Origin: Lachnospiraceae bacterium
GTDB taxonomy: Bacteria > Bacillota > Clostridia > Lachnospirales > Lachnospiraceae
Length of the DNA stretch: 39,125 nt
Assembly: GCA_017551165.1 (NCBI GenBank)
Contig: JAFZMO010000056.1
Span: 1-39,125 of the forward strand
Direction of reading: 5' to 3'
The notes below the pieces were generated by a model. That model made no database searches. It worked only from the letters and a program-made list of their open reading frames with translations, and was not told the DNA's origin. Below are positions 18,075-26,145 of the stretch, piece after piece. The translations under genes were made by a program, and so were the position numbers. Each line of letters begins with the position of its first letter. Position 1 is the stretch's first letter.

Positions 18075-20336
18075 CTATCGCTTCTGCTCGATCTGGGCGA
18101 TTCCCAGAAGCTGCCGTCGTATGTACAGCATGTCGACGGCGTTGATCCCGTCTGCGTCCTTCACATCCGCCGCGACGGCCATCGCGCCCTGCAGCGTGGT
18201 GATGCCGAGGATGTGACGGCGAACATACAGCAGGTCCTTCGCCGTGACCTCCCCGTCCCCGTCGACATCGCCGTAGATGACGATCGGAATCGAGTAGCTT
18301 CTCGTCTTGAGCGTGTATCCGGTGCCGACCAGACCCTCCGTCACAGTCTCACCCTTGGCGTTGTACAGGGCTTTCGCTCCGTCGCCGGTCACGGAAAGCC
18401 CCGCAAGCATCGTCGAGACATCCGTCCCAAGCGCGATGTTGCTGATCTGCTTCTCGCTCACCAGGAACGTCTCGGACGAGATGATCTCAATCTCCGGCGT
18501 CGGGGTAGGTGTCGGCGAGTCCGTCGGGATCGGCGTGTTCGTCGGCGTTCCCGTCGGCTTCGGCGTCACGGTGGGCGTCGCCTCAACCGTCGGTGAAACG
18601 GACGGCGACGGCGTCGGTGTGATGCCTTCCGCCTTTCGGAAAATGTTCACCGTGTACCGGATGTTGGTCCCATTTCCCGCCAGGCAGTCGAGGTAGATCA
18701 GGTTCTCGCCGCCTTCCAGCCGGACTGTTCCCGTTCCGGATATCTTCGTCGCGGTCGCAAGCGGAGCCGCAGCGATCGTCACGCTCTCCACGGTCTCGTC
18801 CACGATGAGCGTGTAGTATGTCTGGTTCCAGGTGAAGCCCGGAGTCAGGTCCATGCCCTGCTCTCCGCTCGTCACGGTCAGGCTCTTGAGGTAACCGTTG
18901 GGGTTGCCGTCGCCGACCGGACGCACACACGGCGTCTCGGGCATGTTCTTGTAGACAGGGATCAAAAATACGAACGGCATCGCCATGACATCGTCGCCGA
19001 CAGCGGCGAGACCGTTATAGTACATGAGGGACTCCTCGGCGCACGCCGTTACGAGCGACATGTACTGATGGCTGTAGCGGTTGCTCGGGTTCTTCGGAGC
19101 AACGTTGTAGCGCTGCAGGTACGGCGTGTTCTGTCCGACGCTGACGTATGTGTCCGCGATGCGGATGGCACCGCCGACGATCGCGCGGGTGCGCGTGTTC
19201 CACGGGCGATACTCCCGCTCCGCCGTCAGCGACGCAAAATAAAGTCCGTTCTCAATGACGCCGCGGCCGCTCTTCGAGTCCGCATACGCATTGAAGTTAT
19301 AGTAGTTGTAGAGTCCGGCATACTTGACCACGGTCTGTCCGTCCTCCGTGACCTCGATGCCCTTGCCCGAAATGATCAGCGAGTTGTTGACCTCGTGGAC
19401 GCTTCGCGCCGCAAGGTAGTAGGGGTTGACCTGGGACTCCACCGCCGCCTGCATAAACAGCGCCGCGTACGTCGTGCCCTCGACCTCCCCGTGGAAGTCC
19501 TTGTAACCGACCGGGCTCAGGATCCGCTCGACGCCGGCTTCATTTTGCAAATTCGGGTTGTAATCCAGATCCTCGAACATGAACAGCGTGCACTCCGCAA
19601 GGAAGTTGCGGGGGTCCATGTTGTAGGCGAGCATACCCTTTGAGGCGTGATTGTATTTGCCGTCTTTCAGCACCCAGCCGCCGTCCTTCAGGCCGCCCTC
19701 ACCGTCATCGACCGCGTACCGGTAATCCGCCGGGTCGGTCGACTTCCAGGAGCTCTCATATTTCTGGTTGACCGTGGGCCACAGGTTGTACTCCTTCGTA
19801 ACCGCCGTGTTCCAGTCGAGATCGAGATGCTGCGCAAGAAAAACCCAGTCGGGATTCCACTGGTGCACCGCGCGAAGGATCTCGCGGTAGGATTCCGGGA
19901 AACCCTGCTTGTCCAGCTCAGCCTCAAACTCTGCATCGATCGTCACATCGTCGTACTCGAGCAGGTATTTGCCGAGCGCGTATCCCGTAAGATTGGTCTC
20001 TCCGTTGTAATCAAACAATATCTTTCGGTACTCCGCATTCTCGTCCTCCTCGAACACGCGAACCTTCGTCGACGGTGTCAGCTGGATCGGATTGCCGTTC
20101 TTGTCCTTCATCTGCGCTGAGCCCGCACTCGCGGCAACGCGCACATTCAGGCCCGGCGTGTAGTTGACATACGCCGCAAACCCGGGTTTCTTCGTCTCCG
20201 AACCGTTCTCACCGTCCGCCTTCGCCTTGTTCCAGGCCCTGTTGTATTCGGCCAAAGGAAGCAACAGCGACACCGTTAGCGCCACCGTGATCACGATAGC
20301 CCATATGCGATTGTGCGTTCCTTTCTTCCTCATCAT
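18075..20336 (-). CDS. Secreted glucosaminidase with C-terminal dockerin
   Basis: A 753-residue protein. Order: uncleaved-looking signal/anchor helix (12-29); SH3-like segment (55-130); the FPESYREILRAVHQWNPDWVF and DWNTAV signatures of SH3/glucosaminidase cell-wall hydrolases (146-178); glucosaminidase-type catalytic domain (about 230-465, candidate acid in AAVESQVNPYYLAARSVHEVN); cadherin-like sandwich (481-567); TP linker (573-614); small beta module (617-685); dockerin (688-746). The first dockerin repeat, DVDGDGEVTAKDLLYVRR, has the full Ca-binding spacing; the second, DVKDADGINAVDMLYIRR, is degenerate. It probably cuts GlcNAc bonds in peptidoglycan and docks through the dockerin. Start 20336 is set by AAGGAGG 8 nt upstream. 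It follows dapF by 70 bp. Confidence 0.85.
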   Translation of the reverse strand: MMRKKGTHNRIWAIVITVALTVSLLLPLAEYNRAWNKAKADGENGSETKKPGFAAYVNYTPGLNVRVAASAGSAQMKDKNGNPIQLTPSTKVRVFEEDENAEYRKILFDYNGETNLTGYALGKYLLEYDDVTIDAEFEAELDKQGFPESYREILRAVHQWNPDWVFLAQHLDLDWNTAVTKEYNLWPTVNQKYESSWKSTDPADYRYAVDDGEGGLKDGGWVLKDGKYNHASKGMLAYNMDPRNFLAECTLFMFEDLDYNPNLQNEAGVERILSPVGYKDFHGEVEGTTYAALFMQAAVESQVNPYYLAARSVHEVNNSLIISGKGIEVTEDGQTVVKYAGLYNYYNFNAYADSKSGRGVIENGLYFASLTAEREYRPWNTRTRAIVGGAIRIADTYVSVGQNTPYLQRYNVAPKNPSNRYSHQYMSLVTACAEESLMYYNGLAAVGDDVMAMPFVFLIPVYKNMPETPCVRPVGDGNPNGYLKSLTVTSGEQGMDLTPGFTWNQTYYTLIVDETVESVTIAAAPLATATKISGTGTVRLEGGENLIYLDCLAGNGTNIRYTVNIFRKAEGITPTPSPSVSPTVEATPTVTPKPTGTPTNTPIPTDSPTPTPTPEIEIISSETFLVSEKQISNIALGTDVSTMLAGLSVTGDGAKALYNAKGETVTEGLVGTGYTLKTRSYSIPIVIYGDVDGDGEVTAKDLLYVRRHILGITTLQGAMAVAADVKDADGINAVDMLYIRRQLLGIAQIEQKR

Positions 20337-20406
20337 GCAGGAATCCTCCTTCATGCCGCGCACCGAGACCGTGCGCACCGCGCCCTGTGCCGCAGCAACA
20401 CGCGGG

Positions 20407-21255
20407 TCAAACCTCCTCTGCCGGCCACTCGATCTCGCCCTCAAAGACGGTCGTCGCCGGTCCTGTCATCCATACCGTGTCTGTGGACTGCTCATAGACA
20501 ATCCTCAAGTCGCCGCCGAGCAGGTGCACAAGCACCTCGTCGCCCGTAAGTCCGAGCAGGCGGCATGCATACGCCGTCGCGCAGGCGCCGGTACCGCAGG
20601 CCATCGTCTCGCCCGAACCGCGCTCCCACACGCGCATATTTACCTCGTGATCCGACAAAACTTCCACAAATTCCGTGTTCACGCCCTCAGGGAACAGCGG
20701 TCCGTGCTCCAGCTCGCTGCCGAGCTCACGCACTGCCGTGTCCGCGGTACTCTCCACCGGGATCACCGCATGCGGGTTGCCCATCGATACGGCGGTAAAT
20801 GCAAACGGCTTTCCGCCGAGCGTGATCGGCCGGTTCACCGCCGGCTCATCCGCTGCGAGCGGAATGTCCGCGGGCTGAATGGACGGGTGTCCCATGTCGA
20901 CCGTCACCTCGTATACGCGCCCGTTGCGCACCGCCAGCGAAAGCCGCTTGATGCCGGAGAGCGTCTCCACGGTGATCTCGGTCTTGTCCGTCAGCCCCTT
21001 GTCATAGACGAATTTGCCGACGCAACGAATGCCGTTGCCGCACATCCGCCCCTGGCTTCCGTCCAGGTTGTACATCTCCATATAGAAATCGGCACAGTCG
21101 CTCTTCTTGATCAGGATGATGCCGTCTCCGCCGATGCCCTTATTGCGATCGCTCATGAACACCGCTGCCGCCGACGCGTTCGGAAGCATCTCCTTCGTGC
21201 AGTCAAAATACACATAATCGTTGCCGCAACCATGCATTTTCGTAAAATGCCACAT
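20407..21255 (-). CDS. dapF: Diaminopimelate epimerase
   Basis: A 282-residue DapF, converting LL- to meso-diaminopimelate for lysine and peptidoglycan. The two catalytic cysteines are Cys72 in RMCGNGIRC and Cys220 in MACGTGACA; HGCGNDYVYFD near the N-terminus and GIGGDGIILI are also family blocks. The ATG at 21255 (MWHFTKMHGCGNDY) matches the usual N-terminus and has a weak AAGGCGG site upstream. A TTG nine codons earlier is open but lacks an SD. A consensus promoter lies about 100 bp upstream. It heads the co-directional series that continues with the dockerin glucosaminidase. Confidence 0.96.
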   Translation of the reverse strand: MWHFTKMHGCGNDYVYFDCTKEMLPNASAAAVFMSDRNKGIGGDGIILIKKSDCADFYMEMYNLDGSQGRMCGNGIRCVGKFVYDKGLTDKTEITVETLSGIKRLSLAVRNGRVYEVTVDMGHPSIQPADIPLAADEPAVNRPITLGGKPFAFTAVSMGNPHAVIPVESTADTAVRELGSELEHGPLFPEGVNTEFVEVLSDHEVNMRVWERGSGETMACGTGACATAYACRLLGLTGDEVLVHLLGGDLRIVYEQSTDTVWMTGPATTVFEGEIEWPAEEV

Positions 21256-21357
21256 AGTTTTTCTGTCCGCCTTATCACTCAAAAATCATACAAAATCGAT
21301 TACCCGTTCTGCCGGAAAAGCGCAAAAGGGCACAGTAAGACATAGTAAAACATTGTC

Positions 21358-21386
21358 ATTTTATTCCCAAATATGGAAAATGTCAA
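21358..21386 (-). promoter_or_regulatory. Sigma-A promoter of the dapF series
   Basis: The minus strand has TTGACA (21381-21386), a 17-bp spacer, then TAAAAT (21358-21363). The -35 box runs straight into TTTTCC, so it contains the recurrent word CATTTTCC. An alternating CG tract (CGCGCGCGC, around 21392) lies just upstream. Confidence 0.82.
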
Positions 21387-21427
21387 GTCAACGCGCGCGC
21401 GGGACTATATATAGAATAGCCGCAGTA

Positions 21428-21456
21428 TTGACATTTTCCGGCGATAATGCTATGCT
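21428..21456 (+). promoter_or_regulatory. Sigma-A promoter of the lipoprotein gene at 21520
   Basis: TTGACA (21428-21433), a 17-bp spacer and TATGCT (21451-21456). As in the divergent dapF promoter, the -35 box continues as TTTTCC. The predicted start near 21463 gives a leader of about 57 nt with a strong AAGGAGGT site. Confidence 0.8.
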
Positions 21457-21519
21457 TTTCACAACATGAAACTGTCCTGCGGGAGGGTTTCTCAATTGAA
21501 TAACCAAGGAGGTATTTTC

Positions 21520-22359
21520 ATGAAAAAGATTGCGTTATTGCTGACGCTTGTTCTGCTCGTCGGCATGTTGTCCGCTTGCGGCAGCGCGAATAATACATCA
21601 TCGGATTCCGGTACGACGCCGAAGGCTGAGCAGCCGACGAACACGCCTACCGAAGCAGCTCCGACGAACACGCCTACGCCGTCTCCGACTCCTACGCCGG
21701 ACCCGAACACGTACTTCAAGAGCGATTTCGACTCTGCACCGTTCGGCAAGCTCATGGACGACAAGGGTGAGGATATCGTGGAGGCTGTTAAGGGCAATGC
21801 CGGACTCGTTTACCTGATGTTCGATCAGGTCGGCGCAGGCCTTGCTTCCATCAGCAAGGATCAGGGTAAGGACGGTTCCGCATGCCTCGTTGCTACCGGA
21901 AGAACCGCCAACTGGAACGGTATTGCGATCACGGTCGACCCCAAGTGGTTCGGCAAGGGCTTCAAGATCAGTTTTGATGCTAAGTGTGTTTCCGGCAAGG
22001 AAGATGTCACCGACATGCTCGTTTCCTTGACGACTAAATTTGAAGTTTACAAGGACAAGGAGAAGGGTACGCACTCCATGCAGTATCCTGCTTACAACCG
22101 TATCACCGGCACGTCATCCAACGGTGAGTGGGTTCACTGTGAAGGCACGGTATTCCTGCCGACCGACATTTATATCGATCCCGAGACTCAGACCTCGAAC
22201 ACACAGATCTACTTCGAGTGTGCAGACGGTACCGGCAAGGAAGACATCTTCATCGACAACCTTGAGATCATCCTTACGGATGGTGTCGGTGACTATGAAG
22301 CGTTCAACGCTTACTGGGAAGAGCACAAGCCTGCTGAAGAGGAAGGCGAAGGCGAGTGA
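21520..22359 (+). CDS. Lipoprotein with carbohydrate-binding-like domain
   Basis: A 279-residue lipoprotein. Signal peptide and lipobox LSAC place the lipidated Cys at residue 20. A Thr/Pro linker (about 35-65) follows, then a beta-sandwich domain (about 66-260). SACLVATGRTANWNGIAITV and the closing FIDNLEIILT resemble CBM4/9/22-type carbohydrate-binding modules. The tail is Glu-rich. No catalytic domain is seen, so it probably binds glycans or other ligands at the outer face of the membrane. The start at 21520 has a near-perfect AAGGAGGT 8 nt upstream; an earlier in-frame ATG at 21466 would be at the transcript's 5' end and is rejected. Gly/Lys/Asp-rich content with preferred codons suggests high expression. 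CBM assignment is by motif only. Confidence 0.78.
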   Translation: MKKIALLLTLVLLVGMLSACGSANNTSSDSGTTPKAEQPTNTPTEAAPTNTPTPSPTPTPDPNTYFKSDFDSAPFGKLMDDKGEDIVEAVKGNAGLVYLMFDQVGAGLASISKDQGKDGSACLVATGRTANWNGIAITVDPKWFGKGFKISFDAKCVSGKEDVTDMLVSLTTKFEVYKDKEKGTHSMQYPAYNRITGTSSNGEWVHCEGTVFLPTDIYIDPETQTSNTQIYFECADGTGKEDIFIDNLEIILTDGVGDYEAFNAYWEEHKPAEEEGEGE

Positions 22360-22382
22360 TCGTCACGGACAATCGATAACTG

Positions 22383-22416
22383 CAAGGGAGTGGTCCGAAA
22401 GCCACTCCCTTGTTTT
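22383..22416 (+). terminator. Rho-independent terminator after the 21520 lipoprotein gene
   Basis: CAAGGGAGTGG (22383-22393) and CCACTCCCTTG (22402-22412) form an 11-bp stem with an 8-nt loop, followed by TTTT. The next gene begins about 50 bp on, so some read-through is likely. Confidence 0.8.
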
Positions 22417-22462
22417 CGGACTATGAATCAGAAACGTATCGTTGACAGGAGTACCTGACCGA

Positions 22463-23527
22463 ATGAACAAGCTTACAGTTCGGATAAAACCTACAATCGC
22501 ATTGCTGGTGTTGGCGCTCTGGGCAACGATCGCCCTGTGTGCGTGCAACGGTCTTCCGGGCTCGGAGGATCTTCCCACGCCCACGCCCCCCGAGGTGACA
22601 TTCACGCCGACCCCGTCGCCCACCGCGACACCGATCCCGACGGCAACCCCGTCGCCGACAGCCACACCGATCCCCGTGACGCCGACGCCCGACGTCAAGA
22701 CGCTGGAGAGCGGCTGGTACAACTCGATGGCGGAATGGGATGCAGACGGGACTCTCCTGAAGACTCCGCACGTGGCTGTGGACACGATGATCTACGCCAA
22801 CAACTTCGAACGCGACAAGGGCAACCGCCTCGGACCGTTCAACATCTGCAACGCATCGGACGTGTTCATGACCGACAGCATCGCCCACTCCGGGTACTAC
22901 TCGGTCAAGGCTTCCCGCCGCCGCCAGGAGCATCACGGCGTCAGCGGTTTCATGCTTCAGCTGAGCGAATATAACGGCCTCAACTACGCGGACCTGGTCG
23001 GCCATGTGCTCTGCATCCGCTGCTATATCTACTACAGCAACGAGGGCTTCGGCGTCGCCGACTCGATCAACTTCACGGCGTTTGACACCTACCACAAGGA
23101 GACCGCTCTCGACTACGTGTACAACACGCGCGACGGCTCCCGCAAGGTGGACAAGGACGGCAATCCCGTCCTGCAGAAGCAGGAGCGTTTCGTCCGCTGT
23201 AACTCGGAGCGCGTCATCCGCAATACCTGGACCGAATGTGTCTTCTACGTCACGATCCGCGAGACGACCGCCCCTTCCGGCGGCATCCTGATCGCGACGA
23301 CGGACGAGGATCCCAACAGCGTAGGTCTGTACTGCTCCTACTACATCGACGACCTGACCGTCACGGTCCTCAGGCCGGCCGAGTATCCGATCGATCCTCA
23401 GCCGCGCATCGAGCCTGCCGCATGCAAGCTCATGCCGCACGACAGCGCGCCCCGCGTGCTCGATGACATCTCCCAGGGCATGCTGCCTCCGGAGGAGGAA
23501 GAGACGGACGAGGACGAAGAGGACTGA
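22463..23527 (+). CDS. Lipoprotein with TP linker and beta-sandwich domain
   Basis: A 354-residue lipoprotein. The lipobox ends CAC with the lipidated Cys at about 28. A Pro/Thr linker (residues 36-75) is followed by a domain of about 95-315 with DSIAHSGYYSVKAS at its start and YYIDDLTVTVL at its end, the pattern of CBM4/9-type modules. The C-terminus is strongly acidic (EEEETDEDEED). It resembles the preceding lipoprotein in architecture but the two are diverged. No enzyme motif is seen; a ligand-binding surface role is inferred. The ATG at 22463 has AGGAG 11 nt upstream; a TTG at 22442 is open but unsupported. A strong terminator follows. Confidence 0.72.
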   Translation: MNKLTVRIKPTIALLVLALWATIALCACNGLPGSEDLPTPTPPEVTFTPTPSPTATPIPTATPSPTATPIPVTPTPDVKTLESGWYNSMAEWDADGTLLKTPHVAVDTMIYANNFERDKGNRLGPFNICNASDVFMTDSIAHSGYYSVKASRRRQEHHGVSGFMLQLSEYNGLNYADLVGHVLCIRCYIYYSNEGFGVADSINFTAFDTYHKETALDYVYNTRDGSRKVDKDGNPVLQKQERFVRCNSERVIRNTWTECVFYVTIRETTAPSGGILIATTDEDPNSVGLYCSYYIDDLTVTVLRPAEYPIDPQPRIEPAACKLMPHDSAPRVLDDISQGMLPPEEEETDEDEED

Positions 23528-23578
23528 TCAGCGAGGATGATGCATCCCCGCTGCGGAATTCATTTTGCGAAAACAAAG

Positions 23579-23618
23579 AAGACGACACGAACCGCTCTCG
23601 CGATTGTGTCGTCTTTTT
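23579..23618 (+). terminator. Rho-independent terminator after the 22463 gene
   Basis: AAGACGACAC (23579-23588) pairs with GTGTCGTCTT (23606-23615) across a 17-nt loop and runs into five T residues. It lies between two convergent genes and could also serve acpP from the other strand. Confidence 0.85.
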
Positions 23619-23665
23619 GATTTCTTCGTTGTCTACGCTGCGGCTTCCCCGCAGCCCCACACAGA

Positions 23666-23896
23666 TTATTCGATCCCGCGCTTGGAAAGGAAATCCACAA
23701 CATCACCGATGGTTGCGATTCCGTCAAGGTCTTCCGGCTGGATCTCGATTCCGTACTCATCCTCGAGCGCGGTAACTACCTCGTACAGATCAAGCGAGTC
23801 AATGCGAAGATCATCGCGGAAGGAAGTCTCCTCCGTAACGCCCGTCGTATCGATATTGAGCTGATCCTGCAGAATCTCCAAAATCTTTTCGAACAT
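23666..23896 (-). CDS. acpP: Acyl carrier protein
   Basis: A 76-residue four-helix carrier protein. The phosphopantetheine serine is Ser34 in RIDSLDLYEVV; the acidic helix II and the overall length match fatty-acid ACP. Differences from the classic DSLD context are small (DLRIDSLDL instead of DLGADSLD). It stands apart from the fab genes, so an accessory carrier role is possible. I choose the ATG at 23896 (MFEKILEI), since AAGGAG is 7 nt before it and only 1 nt before the ATG at 23902. It has its own promoter. Confidence 0.93.
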   Translation of the reverse strand: MFEKILEILQDQLNIDTTGVTEETSFRDDLRIDSLDLYEVVTALEDEYGIEIQPEDLDGIATIGDVVDFLSKRGIE

Positions 23897-23950
23897 GTTC
23901 ATACTCCTTTAATCGAAAAATAGGTATCGGTACGCTTCGGTACCACTTGC

Positions 23951-23979
23951 ATAATATGCCACGGTTTCCTGTTTGTCAA
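23951..23979 (-). promoter_or_regulatory. Sigma-A promoter of acpP
   Basis: Minus strand TTGACA (23974-23979), 17-bp spacer, TATTAT (23951-23956). The leader of about 50 nt carries a direct repeat of CGGTAC (23928-23933 and 23938-23943), a possible regulatory site. Confidence 0.82.
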
Positions 23980-23991
23980 TAGAAAAACAAA

Positions 23992-24453
23992 TCAATGCAT
24001 CGGGCCGTCGTCGCCGTCCGGACCGTCGCCGAAATCAGGCATATCGGGCATACCGTCGCCGTCCATATCCACCATCGGCATTCCGCCCATCATGCCGTAG
24101 AATTCCTTGCCGACAACCTTCTTGTCGTTGCGGACCTGCTCAACGAGCTGCGAGATCAGTTTCTTGACCTGCTTCGGCTTTTTGATGTTCTTCAACTCGA
24201 TCATCTTCTGCGTATCCACGCGGCTGAACACCTGTACCGTGCCGGTTCCGAAGATCTTCTGGCCGAACGAGCGCACCAGACGAACGTCGACGATACGATA
24301 CAAAAGCGTCTCATCATACGTCGTCTTGAAGAGACCGATCTCCTGGTTGAGATGCTCCTTCGTCACGGAGTATTTGGTAAACGAAAACGGGAACCACATC
24401 CAGTGCTTCCTGTCACGCCATAAGACTTCTTCCTCTTGCAATTCCATTGCCAT
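23992..24453 (-). CDS. Bacterial PH-domain protein with Met/Gly/Asp-rich tail
   Basis: A 153-residue protein. Residues about 5-110 match the bacterial pleckstrin-homology (DUF304/YdbT-like) fold: FTKYSVTKEHLNQEIGLFKTTYDETLLYRIVDVRL, then GTGTVQVFS and KNIKKPKQVKKLISQLVEQ. The family usually sits on the membrane, but here no transmembrane helix is present. After residue 118 the tail is low-complexity, GMMGGMPMVDMDGDGMPDMPDF and onward, rich in Met, Gly, Asp and Pro, and could bind metal or be disordered. The ATG at 24453 has AAAGGGG upstream. A promoter precedes it; acpP lies directly downstream but has a separate promoter. Function unknown. Confidence 0.82.
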   Translation of the reverse strand: MAMELQEEEVLWRDRKHWMWFPFSFTKYSVTKEHLNQEIGLFKTTYDETLLYRIVDVRLVRSFGQKIFGTGTVQVFSRVDTQKMIELKNIKKPKQVKKLISQLVEQVRNDKKVVGKEFYGMMGGMPMVDMDGDGMPDMPDFGDGPDGDDGPMH

Positions 24454-24504
24454 CGCTCAAAACCCCTTTCTTCTCAGCTTATCGCGCCCCAACGCGCTGA
24501 ATTC

Positions 24505-24533
24505 ATTATATAAACATCCCGCGCACAAGTCAA
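24505..24533 (-). promoter_or_regulatory. Sigma-A promoter of the PH-domain gene
   Basis: Minus strand TTGACT (24528-24533), 17-bp spacer, TATAAT (24505-24510), in the 88-bp gap behind the AEC transporter gene. Confidence 0.82.
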
Positions 24534-24541
24534 CACTGTGA

Positions 24542-25498
24542 CTAGATATATCCGAAAGTGCGGAGAATGTATACCAGTGCAGTGATCGTGACCGGTGACA
24601 ACAGCGTCGCGATCAGGACGGTGCTCGACGCCAGAGTGGCGTCATTTTTCATATTCTTGGCCATGATGTAGCAGGCTACCGTAGTCGGGGATGCTACCAT
24701 CACGGCGATGGCCAGCAGCATCTCGTTGCGGAACCCAAGGGCGATCGCCACGGGAACGATCGCGGCGGGCAGCAGCACGAGCTTCGTGAGCGCCGCTGAG
24801 AGCGCGATGCGCGCCTTAGCCGCTGCCTCCTTGTGCTCAAAGCCCGCGCCGAGCACGAGCAGCGCGAGCGGCGTTGCCATGTTGCCGACGCTCGTCAAGA
24901 ACTTGTACGGAATGGTCATGCCGCGGATCTCTGTCCAGTGCAGCCGAGCGGCCGGGATGGCCAGCAGGACCGCAAGGATCAGCGGGTTCGTGATCACCTC
25001 AAACGCCACCTGCTTCGCGGAGAAGCGGACGTTGTCCTCCTTCTTTGCGCTGAACGCGAGCGCCAGCACGGAGAAGACATTGTAGAACGGGACGACCGCC
25101 ACGATCATGAGCGGTGCGAACCCCGCGTCGCCGTTGTAGATGTTGGTGACAAATGCGATCCCGAGCACCGCAGCGCTTCCGCGAAAGCTCACCATCGCGT
25201 AGGTCCCGACCATGCTCCTGTCGCGCAGAAGCAGGAAGGAAAGTCCGTATATTACGACAAATGAGACGCACGTCGCGATCATGCAGAACAGGAAAAACCG
25301 AAGATCAAAGCACTCCGACCAGTCCTGCGTCGAGAGCTGCACGAACAAGAGCACCGGCAGGGTGACACGGAACGTCAGTCGGTCGCCGACGCGGGCAAAC
25401 TCCTCGTTCAGCAGACCTATTTTCCGAAGCACGAAGCCGAGCACGATCACCAGAAACACCGGCACGGTCGCATTCAAACTGAAAATGAAATCATTCAT
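24542..25498 (-). CDS. AEC-family transporter
   Basis: A 318-residue integral membrane protein of the auxin-efflux-carrier (AEC/MdcF-like) family. About ten hydrophobic helices are arranged in two halves, with conserved family segments PVFLVIVLGFVLRKIGLL at the N-terminus, NPLILAVLLAI in the middle and MVASPTTVACYIMAKNM near the end. Bacterial members move malate, malonate and similar organic acids, but the substrate here is unknown. It is 54 bp downstream of greA and shares its strand, so probably its promoter. The SD is weak (GGGG). Confidence 0.88.
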   Translation of the reverse strand: MNDFIFSLNATVPVFLVIVLGFVLRKIGLLNEEFARVGDRLTFRVTLPVLLFVQLSTQDWSECFDLRFFLFCMIATCVSFVVIYGLSFLLLRDRSMVGTYAMVSFRGSAAVLGIAFVTNIYNGDAGFAPLMIVAVVPFYNVFSVLALAFSAKKEDNVRFSAKQVAFEVITNPLILAVLLAIPAARLHWTEIRGMTIPYKFLTSVGNMATPLALLVLGAGFEHKEAAAKARIALSAALTKLVLLPAAIVPVAIALGFRNEMLLAIAVMVASPTTVACYIMAKNMKNDATLASSTVLIATLLSPVTITALVYILRTFGYI

Positions 25499-25552
25499 GA
25501 TCTATAAACCCCGGTTCCCCTGACTGCCGCCTGTGACTGCGCCTGCCTCACA

Positions 25553-26080
25553 TCAGTACGAGTTGATCGCGTCATCCGACTCGTCGGTCGACTTGTCGAT
25601 CTCCAGGATCGTCGCGTAAAATGTCTCGCCGCTGTCGAGCGTCACCGGAACCCGGTCGCCGACCTTGTGCTTGTAGAGCGCGGAGCCCATCGGCGAAGCC
25701 ACGCTCACCTTGCGCTCCAGCGGGCTGACGCGGATCCACGTCACGATCTTCAGCGTCATGTCGCGGCCCGTCTTCTCCGAGTGCACCTTCACGGTGTTGT
25801 TCATGCCGACCTCATCCTCAGCCGCCGTGTCGATGAACTTCGGCGTGGTGTCCAGCGTGCGCTCCAGATAGCGCTCTCTGCCCTCCATCGCGCGGAGCTT
25901 CGCCTTGGATGCGGAGTAGTCCGCGTTCTCGCTGAGGTCGCCCTGTGCGCGCGCCTCGTTGAGCGCCTTCAGGACCACCGGCTTGTGAACGTTGCTGATA
26001 TCCCATAACTCCTGGCGGATCTTCTTGAAATCCCCCTCCGTCAGGCCTTTGATCTGTGCTTCTGTCAATAATGTACCCAT
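25553..26080 (-). CDS. greA: Transcript cleavage factor GreA/GreB family
   Basis: A 175-residue Gre factor. The N-terminal coiled coil carries the acidic tip motif ARAQGDLSENADY (Asp and Glu that hold the catalytic Mg in RNA polymerase), and the C-terminal FKBP-like domain has GSALYKHKVGDRVPV. Gre factors rescue backtracked polymerase by stimulating RNA cleavage. It has an extended insertion (VHSEKTGRDMTLKIVTWIR) and is slightly longer than the usual 158 residues; it could be a paralogue of the main GreA. The ATG at 26080 follows AGGAGGT closely; a longer open frame upstream overlaps the promoter and is rejected. Confidence 0.9.
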   Translation of the reverse strand: MGTLLTEAQIKGLTEGDFKKIRQELWDISNVHKPVVLKALNEARAQGDLSENADYSASKAKLRAMEGRERYLERTLDTTPKFIDTAAEDEVGMNNTVKVHSEKTGRDMTLKIVTWIRVSPLERKVSVASPMGSALYKHKVGDRVPVTLDSGETFYATILEIDKSTDESDDAINSY

Positions 26081-26116
26081 AAAACCTCCTAGACAAACCA
26101 TCCGTTTATCCTTTGC

Positions 26117-26145
26117 ATGATACCATATTTCCGAACCGGTGTCAA
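26117..26145 (-). promoter_or_regulatory. Sigma-A promoter of greA
   Basis: Minus strand TTGACA (26140-26145), 17-bp spacer, TATCAT (26117-26122), about 37 bp before the greA start codon. Confidence 0.85.

Noticed and set aside
20337-20444. Upstream extension of the glucosaminidase gene
   Set aside because: The 36 extra codons run into the dapF stop region and lack an SD, whereas AAGGAGG fits the ATG at 20336.
21391-21402. CGCGCGCGC tract as a possible Z-DNA element
   Set aside because: Only about nine alternating bases between two divergent promoters, too short to make a claim.
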